Made by a program: the position numbers and the translations under genes. Below are positions 1 through 8,454 of a stretch of 54,239 bases of DNA, piece after piece. The notes under the pieces were generated by a model. That model saw nothing but the letters and a program-made list of their open reading frames with translations. It ran no database searches and was not told where the DNA came from. Every line of letters begins with the position of its first letter. Positions within the stretch are counted from its first letter, which is position 1. This stretch comes from an uncultured Verrucomicrobiales bacterium (GTDB lineage: Bacteria; Verrucomicrobiota; Verrucomicrobiia; Verrucomicrobiales; Akkermansiaceae): positions 1 through 54,239 of the forward strand of contig CALGZA010000003.1 in the NCBI GenBank assembly GCA_937934595.1, in the 5' to 3' direction.

Positions 1-204
1 AACAGGATGATCCGCCTCTTCTGCTGCATACTCAAGGCAAGCGGCGATGTCCTCAGCTTCAAGATAAGGAAAATCTTCAAGGATGTCTGCATGGCTTTCA
101 CCTGCAGCTAGTAAATCCAGCACGTCCTTGACTCGGATACGTATTCCACGGATGCAAGGTCTACCTCCGCATTGTTTAGGATTAAAAGTGATTCTTTCGT
201 TCAT
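1..204 (-). CDS. DUF433 family protein, putative antitoxin (partial)
   Basis: The frame reads from an ATG at 202-204 to the left edge of the window without a stop, giving 68 residues of a protein usually about 75-80 long, so only the C-terminal tip is missing. It begins MNERITFNPKQCGGRPCIRG and continues with a 'DVLDLLAAGESHADIL..FPYLE.EDI..CLEYAA' helix pattern, the signature of DUF433, a small winged-helix-like family often found as the antitoxin partner of PIN or DUF5615 toxins. The toxin, if present, would lie left of the window. Base composition is balanced, unlike the A/C-rich plus strand of the core, which suggests recent acquisition. Confidence 0.85.
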   Translation of the reverse strand, partial: MNERITFNPKQCGGRPCIRGIRIRVKDVLDLLAAGESHADILEDFPYLEAEDIAACLEYAAEEADHPV

Positions 205-244
205 GGTTGTAGTATAGTTCATTATTTCTATTTGGTAAAGGTTT

Positions 245-400
245 TCAACGTAGCATTGCTGGGTGGGTTGCGGTGTGGATCTCTTTGAGCTTTCTGATGC
301 TCACTTGAGCATAAATCTGAGTGGTGCTAATGTCGGCATGTCCTAGCTGATACTGAATAAATCTGATGTCGGCTCCGTTTTCTAGCATGAGGGTGGCACT
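245..400 (-). pseudogene. Tyrosine recombinase (integrase) C-terminal remnant
   Basis: About 50 codons match the extreme C-terminus of XerC/XerD-like phage integrases: '[20 protein letters not shown]' followed by '[26 protein letters not shown]'. The second His of the active-site box (LGH) and the catalytic Tyr (TQIY) are present, while the first Arg and R-H-x-x-R box are gone. Homology stops at about position 394-400, exactly where the 401-479 hairpin begins; the first dozen codons of the open frame (up to an ATG at 434-436) are read from that hairpin. This is a broken gene, not an active recombinase. Confidence 0.85.
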
Positions 401-479
401 GTACCTGTAACCTTTTTTCGTATTTAGTATTAGCACATTAGCCGTGCGATTACTCTCCGAAAAAAGGTTACAGGTACAC
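401..479. repeat. 79-bp palindromic hairpin element
   Basis: Positions 401-421 (starting TGTACCTGTAACC) and 459-479 (ending GGTTACAGGTACA) form a perfect 21-bp inverted repeat around a 37-bp centre that itself holds a short GCAC/GTGC pairing (434-437 and 445-448). The T6 tract sits on the inner side of the left arm. Coding homology of two unrelated genes ends at its outer edges: the recombinase on the left and a secreted-protein gene on the right, whose stop codon is supplied by the arm. The structure could be a REP/MITE-like element; I do not recognise a named family. Confidence 0.8.
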
Positions 480-641
480 CCCAGACCACTGAATAAAATA
501 AGTTCTACCTGCCTTCCCCTCCCACTTCAACTCAACCTGATCATGATTTAACTTAAATAGCTCAGTCCTGTCTCTAACTTGAGATGCTATAGGCAGACTT
601 AACACACAAAATCCAAATATGAACAAAGCTTTTAGTTTCAT
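468..641 (-). pseudogene. Truncated exported protein
   Basis: An ATG at 639-641 opens a frame with a clear signal peptide (MKLKALFIFGFCVLSLPIAS, cleavage after about residue 20). The mature part ends '[19 protein letters not shown]' and then runs into the right arm of the hairpin element, which provides VYL and a TAA stop. The 'RTYFIQWS' string resembles the C-terminal beta module of secreted Verrucomicrobia-type proteins (compare 'YQWSLNMKDW' in the M6 protease and 'YEWSDDLVNW' in the LamG protein here), where about 50 more residues would follow. A longer frame starting at 680 is possible but loses the signal-peptide start. Probably a gene cut short by rearrangement. Confidence 0.55.
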
Positions 642-795
642 AACGCTTCGGCATGTTTTGAGCAACGAATAGTCAAACACAAACTAAAAAACACTTTTCC
701 TATTTTAAGATTGCTCACCCACAAGCATACAATAAAACAATACAACTCATCTACAACCATACACCCACTAAAAACCAGCACCACTCATCACCCCT

Positions 796-2013
796 ATGCA
801 ATCACCAAAAACAATAGCCATCATCGGAACACTAGACTCCAAAGGAATCGAACACCAATTCCTCGCAGACACCATCAAAGCACTAGGACACAAAACTCTC
901 CTCATAGACCTCGGCAGCGGCTCAGAACCACAAATAAAAGTAGACATCACTCGCCACCAAGTCGCCAAAGCCGCTAACCTAAACCTCCAACCCATCCTTG
1001 ACCGCCAAGACCGCGGCGAATGCATCGCAGCCATCGCCAAAGCCGCTCCCGCCATACTCAAAAAACTCCTTGCATCAGAATCCATCCATGCAGTCATCTC
1101 ACTCGGAGGAGGAGGAGGCACAGCTCTCGCCACATCCGCCATGAAAGAACTCCCACTCGGCATCCCTAAAATCATGGTCTCCACACTCGCCAGCGGAAAC
1201 ACCGCACACTACATCGGCACATCAGACATCACCATGATCCCAGCCATAGTAGACATCACAGGACTAAACTCCATCTCCAAAACCATCTTCACCCAAGCAG
1301 CACACGCCATCTGCGGCATGGCAGAAGCATCCCCTAACCTCACAAACACCAAGCCCATCATCGTCGCCAGCATGTTCGGTAACACCACAGAATGCATCAA
1401 CACAGCAAAAGAAATCCTAGAAAACGCAGGCTACGAAGTCCTCGTATTCCACGCCACAGGCACCGGAGGAAAAACCATGGAAGCACTCATCGAATCTGGC
1501 ATGGTCAAAGGAATACTAGACATCACCACCACAGAATGGGCAGACGAGCTAGTCGGAGCCACACTCTCAGCTGGCCCCACCCGCATGGACGCCATGACCA
1601 CCGCAGCCATCCCCGCAGTCATCGCACCAGGATGCCTAGACATGGCAAACTTCGGTGAACCACACACCATCCCAGATCATTTCGCATCACGCACACTCTA
1701 CCACCATAATCCACAAGTCACACTCATGCGCACAAATGCTCAAGAATGCGCAGAACTCGGCAAAATAATCGCACAGAAAGCCAACGCAAACCCAGCACCC
1801 ACTGCCATCCTAAACCCACTAAAAACCGTCAGCATCATCTCCGCTAAAGGCCAGCCATTCCATGACCCAGATGCAGATTCCGCACTATTCAACGCCATAC
1901 ACCAACACGCCACAGTTCCAGTCATCGACTACAACGAAGAAATAAACAGCCACACATTCGCCAAAGCAGCCGCTCTCAAACTACTCGAACTCATCAAAAT
2001 CTCTAACCAATAA
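796..2013 (+). CDS. UPF0261 / Tm-1-like ATP-binding domain protein
   Basis: The 405-residue product has the full length of the UPF0261 family, whose plant member is the N-terminal domain of tomato Tm-1. Visible hallmarks are the N-terminal IAIIGTLDSKG (about residues 7-17), the glycine-rich ISLGGGGGTA (101-110) followed by 'GIPKIMVSTLASGNTAHYIG' (122-141), and a second Rossmann-like half from about residue 185 with 'FHATGTGGKTMEALI'. The family is thought to bind nucleotide; no enzymatic role is settled. It is followed 32 bp later by a Dabb-domain gene, probably in one transcript. The start has no Shine-Dalgarno sequence, as usual in this window. Confidence 0.9.
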   Translation: MQSPKTIAIIGTLDSKGIEHQFLADTIKALGHKTLLIDLGSGSEPQIKVDITRHQVAKAANLNLQPILDRQDRGECIAAIAKAAPAILKKLLASESIHAVISLGGGGGTALATSAMKELPLGIPKIMVSTLASGNTAHYIGTSDITMIPAIVDITGLNSISKTIFTQAAHAICGMAEASPNLTNTKPIIVASMFGNTTECINTAKEILENAGYEVLVFHATGTGGKTMEALIESGMVKGILDITTTEWADELVGATLSAGPTRMDAMTTAAIPAVIAPGCLDMANFGEPHTIPDHFASRTLYHHNPQVTLMRTNAQECAELGKIIAQKANANPAPTAILNPLKTVSIISAKGQPFHDPDADSALFNAIHQHATVPVIDYNEEINSHTFAKAAALKLLELIKISNQ

Positions 2014-2045
2014 AAACCAAAATAAATAAAACCAATCCAAAAACC

Positions 2046-2354
2046 ATGACCAGACACTTCGGAATATTCAAATTCAACCCAGACACTACACCATCCAAAA
2101 TCAACGAATGCTTCACAGCACTCCAAAGCATGGTCGGACAAATCCCCGGACTACTCACCTGCGAACACGGACCATACAAATCAGAAGAAGGACTAAACGA
2201 AGACTTCACACACGGATTCATCATGACATTCGACTCACCAGAATCACGTGACGCATACCTCCCTCACCCCATACACGAAAAAGTCAAAGAAATCATCGTC
2301 CCCTGCCTCGAGCGAGTCATCGTCTTCGACTTCGATGTAAACAACAACAACTAA
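2046..2354 (+). CDS. Dabb (stress-responsive A/B barrel) domain protein
   Basis: A 102-residue single-domain protein. The pattern 'RHFGIFKFNPDTTPSKINEC', then 'ALQSMVGQIPGLLTCEHG', 'FIMTFDSPESRDAYLPHPIH' and 'VIVFDFDV' is typical of dimeric ferredoxin-like alpha/beta barrel (Dabb) proteins. The conserved His of the 'HPIHEKV' segment is present. Members range from plant stress proteins to small cyclases; no substrate can be inferred here. It lies 32 bp downstream of the UPF0261 gene in the same orientation and may act with it. Confidence 0.85.
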   Translation: MTRHFGIFKFNPDTTPSKINECFTALQSMVGQIPGLLTCEHGPYKSEEGLNEDFTHGFIMTFDSPESRDAYLPHPIHEKVKEIIVPCLERVIVFDFDVNNNN

Positions 2355-2440
2355 AACCACCGCCTAAGATAAATTTTCCACCCAGCTCACTCAATTGGCT
2401 TGATAGAATCTCCACCAGAGATGATCATCAGCCACCAGCC

Positions 2441-3811
2441 ATGCCAGCATCACCTGCTAAATTAAATAAAATACTCATCCCTATCGCCCTCCTATTAGCA
2501 GGCGTCGCAGCTGCCTACACACTCATCCCCCTCGAAAAAGCCGTAGTCGCAGAACAATTCATAGGCTATCCAGACTCACACAAAAAAGCCCATGAACTCC
2601 GCATCTGGCTCCTCGGCGGACTCTGTAGCCTCCCCTTCATTTGCAGCATAGCATACTACTGCATGGACAGACTAGACCGCTACACCCTAAGAATATTCTT
2701 CAACGCATTCCTCATCTGCTTCGGAGCCCTATTCGCCATCATGTTCCTAGAAGACATCCAAGACAACCTATCTGACTTCCAACAATCAGACCAAATGGCA
2801 AAACTCATGCTCAGGCACTACATCACAAAAATGCCAGCACTCATCGTCTTCATCCTCCCATACTCACTCATGCTATCACTCCTCTGGGCTCTCGGAAAAA
2901 TGTCAAAAAGCCAAGAACTCGTATCCATCATCCAAACAGGAAGAGGAGTCATGCGCTTCACCAGACCACTCGTACTCGTCGGAATCACATGCACCATCAT
3001 CTGCATCATATTCAACTACCACTGGGCCCCACACGCAGAAAGCCAAGAAAAACTCATACTCAACGAAGCAAAAGGAAAAACCTCAAACGCAGCAGAATCA
3101 GTCGCATTCCAAAACAAACAAGACTCAAGACACTGGCTCGTAGGTTCATTCCCCTTCGCCCACTCACAAGGAAAACCCCTCAAAAACATCGAAATCACCA
3201 CCCTCGATGAAAAACACAAAGCAACAAAAAAAATACTCGCAAAACAAGCCACATGGTCACTCAAAACTCGCCAATGGACACTCACAAACCCCATCACCTT
3301 TGACTTAGCAAACTCACAGCCAAACCACCCAGCTAAAGTCACCGTATCCAAAGAAAACATGATTACCAACTGGCAAGAAACACCCTGGCAAATCATCAAC
3401 CCAGGACTCAAAGCTCCATACCTCGGAATCCCAGGACTCAAAAGCTGGCTAATCAACCATCACGACAACCCACTCTCAGACAAACGCTCCTACCAAACCC
3501 ACCTCCACTACAGAATCGCACAGCCCTTCATCTGCCTCATCATCATCCTACTCGCAGCCCCACTCGGCATCGTCCTAAACAGACGGGGAGTCAGCGGCGG
3601 AGTCGCCATCGCCATATTCCTCTGCGCAGGCATGATCTTCTGCTCCACCGTATTCCCCACACTCGGAGAATCCGGCCACCTCCCACCCATCATCGCAGCC
3701 TGGGCCACTAACATCCTATTCGGACTCATCGCCATCTTCCTATTCTACCGCCGCATCAAAGGACAACCCATCTACCAAACCATCAAAAACCTCATACCAA
3801 ACAGTCAATAA
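2441..3811 (+). CDS. LptF/LptG-type permease (YjgP/YjgQ family)
   Basis: The 456-residue membrane protein shows the YjgP/YjgQ layout: an N-terminal helix pair, the 'LDRYTLRIFFNAFLICFGALF' segment (about residues 78-98), helices with 'LPYSLMLSLLWALGKMSKSQELV', a central periplasmic beta-jellyroll region (about 195-335), and three or four C-terminal helices with 'APLGIVLNRRGVSGG'. LptF and LptG form the transmembrane part of the LptB2FG exporter that extracts lipopolysaccharide from the inner membrane. An extra N-terminal hydrophobic segment (residues 10-27) precedes the usual start of the family. No lptB or second permease is in the window, so F versus G cannot be assigned. Confidence 0.85.
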   Translation: MPASPAKLNKILIPIALLLAGVAAAYTLIPLEKAVVAEQFIGYPDSHKKAHELRIWLLGGLCSLPFICSIAYYCMDRLDRYTLRIFFNAFLICFGALFAIMFLEDIQDNLSDFQQSDQMAKLMLRHYITKMPALIVFILPYSLMLSLLWALGKMSKSQELVSIIQTGRGVMRFTRPLVLVGITCTIICIIFNYHWAPHAESQEKLILNEAKGKTSNAAESVAFQNKQDSRHWLVGSFPFAHSQGKPLKNIEITTLDEKHKATKKILAKQATWSLKTRQWTLTNPITFDLANSQPNHPAKVTVSKENMITNWQETPWQIINPGLKAPYLGIPGLKSWLINHHDNPLSDKRSYQTHLHYRIAQPFICLIIILLAAPLGIVLNRRGVSGGVAIAIFLCAGMIFCSTVFPTLGESGHLPPIIAAWATNILFGLIAIFLFYRRIKGQPIYQTIKNLIPNSQ

Positions 3812-3844
3812 ACCCTCACAAAAAATACCAACACACTAAAAATC

Positions 3845-4471
3845 ATGGCACTACCAGAAGCTTGGTCCATCAAAGCACGCGCCCACCAATGCGCCATCTC
3901 AGAAATAAAATTCCAAGACCAACAAGAATTCTACACCGCTATCTTCCCAGACCCAGAATCCAGCGGATACCTCCGCATGGACTTCTCAATAGACGCCTGG
4001 AAAAACAGACCTCCAGAACTCGCCAAACCCTTCTCATTCTGGAAAAACACCTACGAAATACTACCCACAGAAAACCAAGAAGAAGCCGTCACCAAAGAAT
4101 CCGCTGAACAACTCCTCTCCAGACTCATCGAAGAAGACCATGAACACACCGAAAACGCTCGCTACATCCTCGCCGTCATGCTCGAACGAAAAAAACTCCT
4201 CAAAGAAACTGACAAACAAACAACACCTAACGGAATACTCAGAATCTACGAACACCGCAAAAATGGCGAAATCTACATCGTCCTAGACCCAAACATCCCA
4301 CTAAACCAAATCGAAGCAGTCCAAAAAGAAGTCTCAGAACTACTAGACGCAAACAACAAACAAGAAGAAACACCAACTAACCCAGAAAAAGAAACCACCC
4401 CAGAAACACCAGAAACTCCAGAAACTAGCCAGACCACAGAAACCCCAACTCCTCCCACAGAACAAACCTAA
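3845..4471 (+). CDS. Conserved hypothetical protein, possibly Verrucomicrobia-specific
   Basis: A soluble, acidic 208-residue protein without signal peptide or membrane helix. It opens with 'WSIKARAHQCAISEIKFQDQ', contains 'FSFWKNTYEILP' and 'ENARYILAVMLERKKLLKE', and ends in a low-complexity Thr/Pro/Glu tail (about residues 172-208). I recall similar short proteins with a His/Cys start and 'ILA.MLERK' helix in Verrucomicrobia genomes, always uncharacterised. It follows the LptF/G-type gene by 33 bp. Its stop codon overlaps that of the opposing TrkH gene (4468-4471), so the two transcripts must end inside each other. Confidence 0.75.
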   Translation: MALPEAWSIKARAHQCAISEIKFQDQQEFYTAIFPDPESSGYLRMDFSIDAWKNRPPELAKPFSFWKNTYEILPTENQEEAVTKESAEQLLSRLIEEDHEHTENARYILAVMLERKKLLKETDKQTTPNGILRIYEHRKNGEIYIVLDPNIPLNQIEAVQKEVSELLDANNKQEETPTNPEKETTPETPETPETSQTTETPTPPTEQT

Positions 4472-5943
4472 TACCTCCTCCAAAGTCGGCGACTCAACAA
4501 CACCAACAACGCAATAAACTCCAACCTCCCCAAAATCATCAGCATCGATAAAACACCCAACGATGGAGCAGATAAAATCGAAAAATTTCGCGTCGGCCCC
4601 AGCTCCCCAAAAGCCGGACCTATATTACATATCGCTGACAAAACCGAAGACGCACAACTAATAATATCCAAACCAGGCTCCAACAAACAAATCACCATCG
4701 TCCCAGCCAAAAAGAAAAACACCGCCACAGAAGTCACCACATAAACAGAACGAATCACCTGATCATCAACCGTCCGCCCATTCATCTGTAACTTCAACAC
4801 CACATTAGGCCGAAATCCCCTAATAATCTCATTCTTCATAGACCGGATCCATAACAACACCCGGCTCACCTTCAACCCCCCAGATGTAGACCCAGAACAC
4901 CCACCAACTATCATCAACAACAAAATAACCTGCTTACACAAAACCGGCCAACTATCATAATCCCCCACCACAAAACCAGTCGTCGTCACCATACTTATCA
5001 CATTAAAAATCACATCCACCACACACCCTGCACAATCACTCACAGAATGTGTCACCAAAATAACAACAATAGCCATCACCGTTATAAACACATACCAGCG
5101 CGTCTCCTCATGCCGCCTAAGAACCATAACATCTCGCTTCTTTAATAACCTCATATACAAAGGAAAACTCACCCCACCCAGCAACATCAACAAAGACAAC
5201 CACAGCTTAACTCCATCAGAAAAACCAGTAATACTATCATCCTCAGTACCAAAACCAGCCGTAGATACAGCCGTCAACCCATGATTTATCGCCTGAAACA
5301 AGCTCATATCCATACACCACAAACCAACTATACATACCACCGTCAAACCAATATAAATCCTCCACAAATTCCTCATCGCCGTCCTCAAATCACTATTCGA
5401 AAGATCAGAACCATGAATCGATGACTCAAAGCTAAGCAACGTCTTACCCCTCGACTCCCCAGAAAATATCAACAAAAACGCACCCAAAATACCCATCCCC
5501 CCCAACCACTGACTCACGGACCTCCACAACAAAGTCGTCTCAGACAAAGCCTCAACAGAAACAAAAATACTAGCTCCAGTCGTAGTCAAACCAGAACAAG
5601 CCTCAAATATTGCCTCCCACCAACTCACCTCTAAAATACAAAAATAATGCGGCAATGACGCAAAAAACGAACACAAAATCCACCCCAAACCCACAACCGC
5701 TATAGCCTCCCTCCTATAAATCTTCTTATCCTTCACACCCCTCAGCCTAAACCTCCCCACACCATAAAAAACTGCCCCACAAAACAACGTGACCAAAACA
5801 GAAAACCACCACCCCTCATAACTCACCGCCATACCTGCCCTCTCAGAAGGAATCAACCATCCCAGCAACATACAAATCATCATACTCACCGCCAACAACA
5901 TGACCAGCGTCCCCAATGACTTAAAAATTATACTAAAATTCAT
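4468..5943 (-). CDS. trkH: TrkH family potassium uptake protein
   Basis: The 491-residue protein is a full-length membrane pore subunit of the Trk/Ktr superfamily. Four MPM repeats can be followed: 'LPHYFC.....EAIFEACSGLTTTGASIF' (filter 1 TTTGAS), 'NHGLTAVSTAGFGTEDDS' (filter 2 STAGFG), 'VISMVTTTGFVVGDYDSWP' (filter 3 TTTGFV) and 'SSVLSAICNIGPAFGELGPT' (filter 4 CNIGPAFG). It would import K+ across the inner membrane, normally gated by a cytoplasmic TrkA/KtrA ring; no such gene is in the window. The protein is rich in Val, Gly, Leu, Trp and Cys, as expected for minus-strand genes here. Confidence 0.92.
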   Translation of the reverse strand: MNFSIIFKSLGTLVMLLAVSMMICMLLGWLIPSERAGMAVSYEGWWFSVLVTLFCGAVFYGVGRFRLRGVKDKKIYRREAIAVVGLGWILCSFFASLPHYFCILEVSWWEAIFEACSGLTTTGASIFVSVEALSETTLLWRSVSQWLGGMGILGAFLLIFSGESRGKTLLSFESSIHGSDLSNSDLRTAMRNLWRIYIGLTVVCIVGLWCMDMSLFQAINHGLTAVSTAGFGTEDDSITGFSDGVKLWLSLLMLLGGVSFPLYMRLLKKRDVMVLRRHEETRWYVFITVMAIVVILVTHSVSDCAGCVVDVIFNVISMVTTTGFVVGDYDSWPVLCKQVILLLMIVGGCSGSTSGGLKVSRVLLWIRSMKNEIIRGFRPNVVLKLQMNGRTVDDQVIRSVYVVTSVAVFFFLAGTMVICLLEPGLDIISCASSVLSAICNIGPAFGELGPTRNFSILSAPSLGVLSMLMILGRLEFIALLVLLSRRLWRRY

Positions 5944-6022
5944 ACTCCATAACCCACTACTAAAGCAGGAGGCACGAAACTACACACTTCCACCAAATTT
6001 ACAACAACCAACTAATCACCAC

Positions 6023-7978
6023 TCACCCCCCCGCCACCGCATCAACCTTAATCCTAAAGAAAATCTTCTCCTTGACCGAATCAGGCATAAACTTCGGACG
6101 CCCAGGCACACTCAAATCACCACTCACTGTCCCACCACCCACTGGCCCATCCCCACCATTCACAACATACCAGTCCTTCATATTCAACGACCACTGATAA
6201 CTCACACTCAAAGGAACTACAGGATTAGCATTCACAGAATGTAACAACAACATACCACCATCAGACAGAACCTCTAATTGCGTAGCAACATTAAACGACT
6301 CAGGATCCGTCCCCAAATAATGCTCAACTAAATCAGATACCCCATCTCCATCAGAATCACCACCTGCTACAAAAGGAAATGCCCTCGTAGCTAAACTCGC
6401 TACATTACTAGAAACAGAAACACTATTCCCTATAAAAGAATACACTTTATACTGATAAAACTTACCACTCAGAGCAGTTGTATCCAAAAACGATGTCCTC
6501 CCAGCTGGTAACCTAATAAGCTCAGTAAACGCACCCCCAACTTCACCCCTCTCCAAAATAAATCCATCCTCATCACCTGATTCATCAGACCAGCTCAACT
6601 GAACCAAAGAACCCGCACCATTACTCGCTAACAAACTACCCGGACCCACAGGTGCTGTCGCCAGTATCTCAAACTTAAAAGTCATCGTCTGACCCGCTAC
6701 ACTTATATCATAAATACGCACCCCAGTCCTCTTCAAAACACCATTATCATAAGAATCAGAACTCGGAACCGTATCAGGACCAAGCTCAGACTGAGTAGCA
6801 GATGAATAATAATCACCTAGGTCACCAAGCTTACCCTTCTCTAAATCATACTCACCATCAGCCTGCTTCAGCGCTACCTTATAATGTTTTGCCGGCCATA
6901 CCCCATCACCAGGATAACCCTCCTCAGTCAGCTGTGCAGACTCATCAATATGATAAATAGCCAGCCCTCCCTTACCATTTGTATTCGTCCTATTTTCTAT
7001 CAACAAATACTCATCCGCACCATAACCATGCTTTATTTTATAAACCTGAGATGAAGTATTTGATGCCTCTATAGTATACGTCCCTGCCTCACTAATCAAT
7101 GTAGGATTAACCCAGCCTAACTCAACCTTAACCCATGCACACAAAGGAGCGGGATATTTACCTGTCGGATCAGCTCCAAACGCATCCCCCATTACACAAT
7201 GATTAGCAACACCTCGCCCTTGATTACCATCCCCGTTACTATCATCATAATCATAAAGATCAGGAATTTTAAAAATATGCGTGTATTCATGAGCAGATAA
7301 ACTTAATGCAGATATCTTCTGCCCAGTTTTACCCCTCAACGCTGGCATCAAAGCATACCTATCTGCCCTAAAACCAGATGGAGACCTCCAAGATCTCAAT
7401 ATAATGTGCGAGTGAGACCATAACCGGTCCTTACCTTCCGCACCCAAATCATCAACACCTCCCACCTCAGCCCCACGACCTGAATGAAAAATCGTAACCG
7501 AATTAATCTTCCCTTCACCATCATAAACAAAATCACCCAGCTTAACATGAGGATTCGCCTTCTGCAGAGCAGATCCAGGCGTGTCAAGTTGAGTCAAAAT
7601 CTCAGGAACAGCCTCATCCCTCAGTTTAGGTGCACCTGCTAAACCATAATTCCCACCCGCATAATAACTCTCCGGATGATCTAAAGTAATCCACTCCGTA
7701 ACCACAGACTCAACATCCAAATTACCATAAGAGTTTCTTAGGAAATAAGACCTCATACTCCCAGACGGCGCTATCACAGCATCAGTCGTCGGAGAATTGA
7801 GCAAAGTCTCAAAATCCGCCTTACTCGGCAGCGCCCTATCCACATGATCAGAAAAACGTAACAACAAAACTAAATTTTTCCTCTGAAGCTGACCATAAGA
7901 ACTACCCACCAAAAAAAACATTAAGGAGGTAATTATGGAAACTAATAATAAGCGTCTTTCTAAATATCCCCAATTCAT
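6023..7978 (-). CDS. Secreted M6 family metalloprotease with FN3-like and calcium-type modules
   Basis: The product (about 651 residues from the ATG at 7978; a TTG at 7984 is an alternative) has a hydrophobic signal segment ending near 'VGSSYGQ'. The catalytic domain carries the zinc site HEYTHIFKIPDLYD at about residues 230-243 (HExxH plus a downstream Asp), as in M6 peptidases such as immune inhibitor A. The C-terminal third holds a fibronectin-III-like stretch (about 455-535, 'LVQLSWSDESGDEDGFILER'), an Asp-rich repeat 'GDSDGDGVSDLVEHYLGTDP' resembling thrombospondin type 3, and a final beta module with 'YQWSLNMKDW' shared with other exported proteins here. It likely degrades extracellular protein. 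Confidence 0.88.
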   Translation of the reverse strand: MNWGYLERRLLLVSIITSLMFFLVGSSYGQLQRKNLVLLLRFSDHVDRALPSKADFETLLNSPTTDAVIAPSGSMRSYFLRNSYGNLDVESVVTEWITLDHPESYYAGGNYGLAGAPKLRDEAVPEILTQLDTPGSALQKANPHVKLGDFVYDGEGKINSVTIFHSGRGAEVGGVDDLGAEGKDRLWSHSHIILRSWRSPSGFRADRYALMPALRGKTGQKISALSLSAHEYTHIFKIPDLYDYDDSNGDGNQGRGVANHCVMGDAFGADPTGKYPAPLCAWVKVELGWVNPTLISEAGTYTIEASNTSSQVYKIKHGYGADEYLLIENRTNTNGKGGLAIYHIDESAQLTEEGYPGDGVWPAKHYKVALKQADGEYDLEKGKLGDLGDYYSSATQSELGPDTVPSSDSYDNGVLKRTGVRIYDISVAGQTMTFKFEILATAPVGPGSLLASNGAGSLVQLSWSDESGDEDGFILERGEVGGAFTELIRLPAGRTSFLDTTALSGKFYQYKVYSFIGNSVSVSSNVASLATRAFPFVAGGDSDGDGVSDLVEHYLGTDPESFNVATQLEVLSDGGMLLLHSVNANPVVPLSVSYQWSLNMKDWYVVNGGDGPVGGGTVSGDLSVPGRPKFMPDSVKEKIFFRIKVDAVAGG

Positions 7979-8454
7979 AGTCAATATTCACAATAGTTCC
8001 TTATTCCCATCTAACCAGAAAAAACATTCATTCCGCAAATCCAGAAAAAACACCTCACACCATTTGAACTGTTAGAATGGATTGATAGCACAACAAGATA
8101 GCAAGAGTAGCAAGGCAAGAGGAAAGCGAATAGTGGACTATCCAACTGACGAATAACGAAACTAATCTTGATATATTGTTTTGCTCTTCAAAAAAATCAG
8201 CTCTGCTGCTGTTCCCAAATGTTTTAAAACTACTATCAACCCAGAATAACTGTGAAAATGGCATCATCTCTAAAAGAGAAAAAACCGCTTCAATAAATCA
8301 CAAACCTCGTTTAACCCATCACATAAATTCACATAACGAATTCAACTTAAAACAAAAACATGATCACACCGCATCATACCACCACTAGAAAAACATCCCC
8401 CTAACTCAAGGGGATTTCATATATCTGCTCTATGACACTAAATTCAAAATAAAA
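7979..8454. other. Intergenic region with palindromic repeat and atypical composition
   Basis: No convincing gene lies between the M6 protease start and the end of the helicase gene. Positions 8059-8080 hold a 22-bp imperfect palindrome that recurs at 17677-17698. From about 8080 to 8220 the plus strand is purine-rich with many G (tagcaaggcaagaggaaagc at 8108-8127), against the A/C bias of all surroundings, so this may be an inserted or decayed sequence. Open frames on both strands are short and show no recognisable protein. Confidence 0.5.
8059..8080. repeat. 22-bp interspersed palindrome, copy 1
   Basis: The sequence is ACCATT-TG-AAC-T-GTT-AG-AATGG, an imperfect palindrome centred on AACtGTT with outer arms ACCATT/AATGG. 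A second copy at 17677-17698 differs at a single base. Both copies lie in non-coding DNA. They could be protein-binding sites, small interspersed repeats or remnants of insertion-sequence ends. Confidence 0.6.

Noticed and set aside
711-977. Plus-strand frame of 88 residues at the left
   Set aside because: It overlaps the UPF0261 gene in another frame and has the His/Arg/Pro-rich composition of a shadow frame in A/C-rich DNA.
8055-8267. Minus-strand 70-residue frame in the intergenic region
   Set aside because: No recognisable domain, composition unlike real minus-strand genes, and it includes the repeated palindrome.
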